In this document: one piece after another, positions 36,534 through 40,186 of the stretch
Numbering within the stretch: the stretch's first letter is position 1
How the letters are laid out: each line of letters starts with the position of its first letter
NCBI RefSeq assembly: GCF_000498955.2
Contig: NZ_AYGX02000050.1
Location: 1-40,186 of the forward strand
Direction: 5' to 3'
Length of the DNA stretch: 40,186 bases
DNA from: Lactiplantibacillus fabifermentans DSM 21115
GTDB lineage: Bacteria; Bacillota; Bacilli; Lactobacillales; Lactobacillaceae
The notes under the pieces: model-generated
What the model was told of the DNA's origin: nothing
Databases searched by the model: none
Seen by the model: only the letters and a program-made list of their open reading frames with translations
Made by a program: the position numbers and the translations under genes

Positions 36534-36710
36534 GCCGGAAGTCAGTGGGCCCGTCGCCGGGTCGACGTTGTTAGCGGGTGTTTTTTGGCCGCTTACAACG
36601 TGCGCCGAGTTTGGTGACTTACGGGTTTGGTGAGGCACCAAACCGCCCTTGAGACCGATTTTTGGCTCAAGGTCTGCGCCCCAGCGTCGGGCCCACTGAC
36701 TGGAGGCGGC
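36534..36710 (-). repeat. Family A cloverleaf element, copy A6 (reverse)
   Basis: Closing stem: GTCAGTGGGCCCG (from 36541) with CGGGCCCACTGAC (to 36700), extended by GCCGGA/GGCGGC. Plus-strand arms: ACGTTGTTAGCGG with CCGCTTACAACGT; GTTTGGTG with CACCAAAC; CCTTGAG (36647-36653) with CTCAAGG (36666-36672). On the minus strand the loop is CCAAAAATCGGT. Confidence 0.83.
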
Positions 36711-36759
36711 AACCCATAAGTCCGCATTGACCCTAAAAGTCGCATAAAGCCCGCAAGCA

Positions 36760-36768
36760 TGCTAAAAT
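36760..36768 (+). promoter_or_regulatory. Extended -10 promoter of zapA
   Basis: TGC-TAAAAT (36760-36768), 32 bases before the ATG; a TTGACC upstream is too far away (30 bases) to pair with it. Confidence 0.4.
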
Positions 36769-36800
36769 GTTAAGTGTTACTGAAAGGGAGCTGGATGTTG

Positions 36801-37052
36801 ATGACTGCAAACAAACGCCGCTTCAAAGCGGAAATTGATGGTCACATTTATACGATCATCGGCACGGCATCTGACCGTCACATGCAAACCGTGACGCGGA
36901 TGATGAATGAACAAATTAAACAATTAAAAAAATTAGCGCCTGATATGAATGACCAAGAGATTGCAACTTTGATTGCCTTTAATGCGATTTCAGATCAAGT
37001 GGATAAACAAGCAGAATTATTGAAGATGCAAACCGATGATGCCCACGAATAA
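36801..37052 (+). CDS. zapA: Cell division protein ZapA
   Basis: A small protein that bundles FtsZ filaments and supports the division ring. 83 residues from ATG 36801. The N-terminal beta part is RRFKAEIDGHIYTIIGTASDRHMQTV, followed by a long C-terminal coiled-coil helix (about 40-83, IATLIAFNAISDQVDKQAELLKMQ), typical for the family. AAAGGGAG (36783-36790) sits ten bases before ATG 36801 and four before the alternative ATG 36795. It is encoded directly before mutS2, as in many Firmicutes. Its last codons lie inside a terminator hairpin. Confidence 0.9.
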   Translation: MTANKRRFKAEIDGHIYTIIGTASDRHMQTVTRMMNEQIKQLKKLAPDMNDQEIATLIAFNAISDQVDKQAELLKMQTDDAHE

Positions 37053-37070
37053 CTGCATCATCTTTTTTTT
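37035..37070 (+). terminator. Terminator overlapping the end of zapA
   Basis: GATGATGC (37035-37042) pairs with GCATCATC (37055-37062), followed by eight Ts. The left arm is inside the zapA coding sequence, and the TAA (37050-37052) lies in the loop. Confidence 0.8.
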
Positions 37071-37110
37071 GCAACTTTGCTGATTCAATTTGATCCAAGG
37101 AGGGACTCGC

Positions 37111-39474
37111 TTGAATTCCAAAGTATTGACCACCTTAGAGTACCAACAAGTTAAACAACAATTAACGCCATATTTAGTGTCTGCGGCTGGGCAAAAAGAA
37201 TTGACCGCCTTGCAACCGATGACGGACGTGGCCGAAGTACAATTAGCGTTAGACGAAACTAATGATGGCGCCGAAGTTTATCGGCTCAAAGGCGGGATTC
37301 CAATTGCCCGCTTAGCTGACATTGCGCCCCACATGAAGCGCTTGGCAATTGGCGCCACGCTGAACGGTAGCGAACTCGGGCAAGTCGGGCGCGTCTTGAA
37401 AACGACCCGCGCCATTACCCGCTTTTTTGACGACTTATTAGCAGATTCACCAGAAAATGGGATTCGTCATTTATTTGATGAAGTCCAAGAACTTGTGACG
37501 TTACCCGATGTGACCAAACGCTTAGCAACGGCCATTGAAGGTGATGGTCATATAACCGACAACGCGTCACCTGAATTAGGCAGTATCCGTAGCCACATTA
37601 GTAAGACGGAAGCGGAGATTCGTGCCAAGATGGAACATTATACGCGCGGTAAAGAGTCTAAGTATTTGAGTGATCCGATTATTACGATTAGAAATGACCG
37701 TTACGTGATTCCGGTTAAAGCGGAAAATCGCAGTCGGTTTGGTGGGATTGTCCATGACCAAAGTGCCAGTGGGCAAACGTTATTCATCGAACCTGCCGCC
37801 GTGATGGCTTTAAATGACCGGTTACGGCAAAATCAAGTGGCGGAAAAACAAGAAGAACAACGTATCTTGGAAGAGCTATCGAATCTGATTGCCCCTTATC
37901 AAGATGAAATCTTGCAAAATGCGGCCTTATTGGGTCATTTTGACTTTATTAATGCTAAAGCTCGTTATGCCCATGATATGAAAGCTACGGAACCGACTGT
38001 TTCGACCAAAAATGAAGTTTATTTGCGGCAAGCTCGCCATCCATTGATTGACCAAAAGAAAGTCGTGGCAAACGACATTACGTTAGGCACCGATTATCAA
38101 GCGATTGTCATTACCGGTCCTAACACTGGTGGGAAAACCATCACGTTGAAGACGTTAGGGTTATTACAATTGATGGGTCAATCAGGGTTATTTATTCCCG
38201 CCGATGAAGGCAGTCGGATTGGTATTTATCATGAAATTTTTGCCGATATTGGTGATGAACAATCGATTGAACAAAACTTGAGTACGTTTTCTTCCCATAT
38301 GGAAAATATCGAAAGTTTCTTGTCACAAATCGATGACCACAGTTTAGTCTTAGTCGATGAACTGGGCGCTGGGACCGACCCGCAAGAAGGGGCGGCCTTA
38401 GCCATTGCCATTTTGGATGCGATTGGCGCGCACGGCACGCAAGTCGTGGCGACGACCCACTATCCGGAATTGAAAGCGTATGGGTTTAACCGGCCAGATA
38501 CGATTAACGCCAGCATGGAATTTGACGAAGCCACGTTGAAACCAACGTATCGGTTGTTAGTCGGGATTCCTGGGCGCAGTAATGCGTTAGATATCGCACA
38601 ACGATTAGGCATTCCCCAAAGTATCGTCGATCAAGCGCGGTCATTGACGGATTCTGACAGTCAAGACTTGAATGCGATGATTGCGGACTTAGTGGCGAAA
38701 CGGAAAGCCGTTGAAGACGCGGAAATTCATTTGAAGGCCGAGGTCGAAGATTCTGATAAGTTGCATAAGCAATTGAAGAGTGAATTCAATGCTTACCAAC
38801 AACAAAAAGACCAACTGATGGAAGACGCCAAAGTTGAAGCTAACGCAATTGTTGAAAAGAGTAAGACCCAGGCTGATGCGATTATTAATGACTTACGGAA
38901 GAAACAATTGATGACTGGCGCCAACGTCAAAGAAAATGAATTGATTGATGCTAAAGGGGCGTTGAACGCCTTAGAGCAACAACCAAAGCTCAAAAAGAAT
39001 CGGATTTTGCGGCACGAAAAGGCCAAGCAAGATTTCCACCAAGGCGACGACGTTTTAGTGAAATCGTATGGTCAACGCGGTGTCTTAGTCCGGCCGATGG
39101 GTAAAAACGCGTGGGAAGTCCAACTCGGTATTTTGAAGATGAAGATCGACAATGCCGATATGGAACGAGCGCAACCGGAAGCCGAACCAAAACGGGCCCG
39201 GGCAACCGTGCAAAGCGCCAATATGAGTCACGTGTCACCAAACTTAGACTTGCGTGGGGTCCGCTATGAAGACGCCATGACGCAAGTAGACCGGTATATT
39301 GATGCCGCCTTGTTAGCCGGGTATCCTTCCGTCACGATTGTGCATGGTAAAGGGACCGGGGCGTTACGGGAAGGCATTACGGACTACTTGAAGACGAATC
39401 GTCAAGTCAAGTCATTCCATTTTGCGGCGCCTAATCATGGTGGTAACGGGGCAACGGAAGTTCAGTTTAAATAG
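37111..39474 (+). CDS. mutS2: Endonuclease MutS2
   Basis: 787 residues, as in Bacillus. MutS2 lacks mismatch-reading domains; it suppresses homologous recombination in some species and rescues collided ribosomes in Bacillus. Domain order: core and clamp helices (1-300), ATPase with Walker A GPNTGGKT (336-343) and DELGAGTDP, a long coiled coil (about 510-620), a KOW-like beta segment (QGDDVLVKSYGQRGVLV), and a C-terminal Smr nuclease domain (about 710-787) with LDLRG and HGKGTGALR. The TTG 37111 is chosen because AAGGAGGG (37096-37103) is seven bases before it; the frame's earlier TTG at 37090 would run through that site. Confidence 0.97.
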   Translation: MNSKVLTTLEYQQVKQQLTPYLVSAAGQKELTALQPMTDVAEVQLALDETNDGAEVYRLKGGIPIARLADIAPHMKRLAIGATLNGSELGQVGRVLKTTRAITRFFDDLLADSPENGIRHLFDEVQELVTLPDVTKRLATAIEGDGHITDNASPELGSIRSHISKTEAEIRAKMEHYTRGKESKYLSDPIITIRNDRYVIPVKAENRSRFGGIVHDQSASGQTLFIEPAAVMALNDRLRQNQVAEKQEEQRILEELSNLIAPYQDEILQNAALLGHFDFINAKARYAHDMKATEPTVSTKNEVYLRQARHPLIDQKKVVANDITLGTDYQAIVITGPNTGGKTITLKTLGLLQLMGQSGLFIPADEGSRIGIYHEIFADIGDEQSIEQNLSTFSSHMENIESFLSQIDDHSLVLVDELGAGTDPQEGAALAIAILDAIGAHGTQVVATTHYPELKAYGFNRPDTINASMEFDEATLKPTYRLLVGIPGRSNALDIAQRLGIPQSIVDQARSLTDSDSQDLNAMIADLVAKRKAVEDAEIHLKAEVEDSDKLHKQLKSEFNAYQQQKDQLMEDAKVEANAIVEKSKTQADAIINDLRKKQLMTGANVKENELIDAKGALNALEQQPKLKKNRILRHEKAKQDFHQGDDVLVKSYGQRGVLVRPMGKNAWEVQLGILKMKIDNADMERAQPEAEPKRARATVQSANMSHVSPNLDLRGVRYEDAMTQVDRYIDAALLAGYPSVTIVHGKGTGALREGITDYLKTNRQVKSFHFAAPNHGGNGATEVQFK

Positions 39475-39564
39475 ATTGTGAACAAAGCAAATTAGTTGTT
39501 TTTTATGGATTAACTGATACACTTACTAATAGTAAATCATATAATTACAAGGAGGCCGATCAAC

Positions 39565-39876
39565 ATGGTCGCAGCTACTACTGATAAGACTTTTGCAACG
39601 GATACGGCGAACGGGGTTACATTAACTGATTTTTGGGCAACTTGGTGTGGTCCTTGTCGGATGCAATCACCAGTCGTTGAACAACTTGATGGTGAAATGG
39701 GCGATAAAGTCACTTTCAACAAGATGGACGTGGACGCTAACCCTGAAACGGCTAGCAGCTTCGGCATCATGAGTATCCCAACTTTATTAGTTAAAAAAGA
39801 CGGTGAAGTGGTAGATACCTTGGTTGGCTATCATTCAAAAGAACAAATCCAAAAGACTTTGGCACAATATCTATAA
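39565..39876 (+). CDS. trxA: Thioredoxin
   Basis: A general dithiol-disulfide reductant for ribonucleotide reductase, peroxiredoxins and others. 103 residues. Active site WCGPC with C28 and C31, cis-proline P72 in SIPTLLV; the short form typical of lactic acid bacteria. ATG 39565 with AAGGAGG. It often follows mutS2 in Firmicutes; a 90-base gap suggests it may have its own promoter. Terminated by a strong hairpin. Confidence 0.97.
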   Translation: MVAATTDKTFATDTANGVTLTDFWATWCGPCRMQSPVVEQLDGEMGDKVTFNKMDVDANPETASSFGIMSIPTLLVKKDGEVVDTLVGYHSKEQIQKTLAQYL

Positions 39877-39890
39877 GCCTTTTAGTAACG

Positions 39891-39923
39891 AAGCACGCTG
39901 ATGAAAGTCGGTGTGCTTTTTTT
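39891..39923 (+). terminator. Intrinsic terminator after trxA
   Basis: AAGCACGCTGAT pairs with GTCGGTGTGCTT (with G-T pairs) around GAAA, followed by a T run. Confidence 0.85.
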
Positions 39924-39957
39924 AATCAATTGATTGCAAACTTAAAGTGTTTTTGGT

Positions 39958-40101
39958 TTGCTGACACTGTTGACAAAATCCGATTTAGTACAGTTGGCCC
40001 AAGTGCCCGTTAACACCGTGCAAGCGGCACTAGCCGGGCATCCCGCAATTAGTCTGACGACGTATCAACAATTGCTAGCCGACCAGTTGCTTACTAAATA
40101 A
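39958..40101 (+). pseudogene. Orphan LacI-type HTH fragment
   Basis: An open frame of about 47 codons from a TTG at 39958 (or 39970) to the TAA at 40099-40101. The sequence DLVQLAQVPVNTVQAAL then GHPAISLTTYQQLLA follows the LacI-family headpiece pattern (LAxVSxxTVSxxLxG, P.ISxxTxxxVxA). The effector-binding domain is missing and no ribosome site precedes it. It is either the remnant of a LacI/GalR regulator or a very small stand-alone HTH protein. Nothing shows that it is expressed. Confidence 0.4.
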
Positions 40102-40153
40102 GTTGTCTCCAAAAAAGCGTTTTCTTTTACTATAAGGTAGATTGTAAAATTAA

Positions 40154-40170
40154 TCCGAACGCTGTTCGGA
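40154..40170. promoter_or_regulatory. Operator-like palindrome at the window edge
   Basis: TCCGAAC-GCT-GTTCGGA is a perfect 7-bp inverted repeat, four bases after a TGTAAAAT that could be a -10 box. It resembles an SOS box but has a three-base instead of four-base centre, so another repressor is as likely. The gene it would control lies outside the window. Confidence 0.4.
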
Positions 40171-40186
40171 CAAAAAAGATCAGCTT

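Noticed and set aside
40154-40170. Palindrome as a LexA box
   Set aside because: The centre has three bases, not four, so it does not meet the CGAAC-N4-GTTCG rule; kept only as an unknown operator.

Overview
The window is a gene-dense chromosomal core segment of a low-to-mid GC Firmicute, almost certainly a member of the Lactobacillaceae (Lactiplantibacillus- or Levilactobacillus-like; the genus cannot be fixed by eye). The reasons are the gene order (M16 peptidase pair, rodZ, pgsA, cinA, recA, rny, ymdB, mutS, mutL, then ruvAB, queA, tgt, yajC and alaS, ireB, ruvX, yrzB, zapA, mutS2, trxA), strong AGGAGG-type ribosome sites, frequent TTG and GTG starts, Gram-positive LexA/DinR boxes and a T-box leader on alaS. 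No rRNA, tRNA, CRISPR array, transposase, integrase or phage gene was seen.

Layout. 1-601: a decayed 3' gene end and stem-loop repeats. 602-1957 (-): aspartate kinase, divergent from the rest. 2171-6342: ymfF-ymfH, then rodZ and pgsA (cell envelope), closed by a terminator. 7003-9430: cinA and SOS-controlled recA. 9658-13585: RNase Y, a tandem pair of HTH membrane proteins, then ymdB. 13614-18344: mutS-mutL. 18683-21757: a YfhO-family membrane glycosyltransferase. 22154-22669 (-): an unrecognised protein. 22831-25515: ruvA-ruvB-queA. 26227-27848: tgt and yajC. 28011-31540: SOS-type dinB, an NrnA-like phosphoesterase and a DEAD-box helicase. 31928-34856: T-box and alaS. 34960-35969: ireB-ruvX-yrzB. 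36801-39876: zapA, mutS2 and trxA. 39958-40101: an orphan LacI-type HTH fragment.

The genes form functional clusters: DNA repair and recombination (recA, mutS, mutL, ruvA, ruvB, dinB, ruvX, mutS2), RNA metabolism (rny, nrnA, cshB), tRNA modification and charging (queA, tgt, alaS), and envelope or division (rodZ, pgsA, yfhO, yajC, zapA). recA, dinB and probably ruvAB carry LexA-type operators, so part of the segment should respond together to DNA damage.

The most unusual content is between the genes. A dispersed element of about 180 bp (called family A here) occurs six times intact and once collapsed. Each intact copy folds on paper into a cloverleaf: a 20-30 bp closing stem and three internal hairpins. 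Stem sequences change between copies with compensating changes, while the first-arm loop (CC...AA...CGGT) stays nearly constant. A second family (B, about 95 bp, three copies) shows the same pattern of constant flanks and covarying stem, and twice lies directly after a family A copy. Several other long hairpins fill the remaining large gaps. I do not recognise families A or B as any named element. They could be non-autonomous mobile elements, structured RNAs or 3'-end processing/termination units; the sequence alone does not decide.
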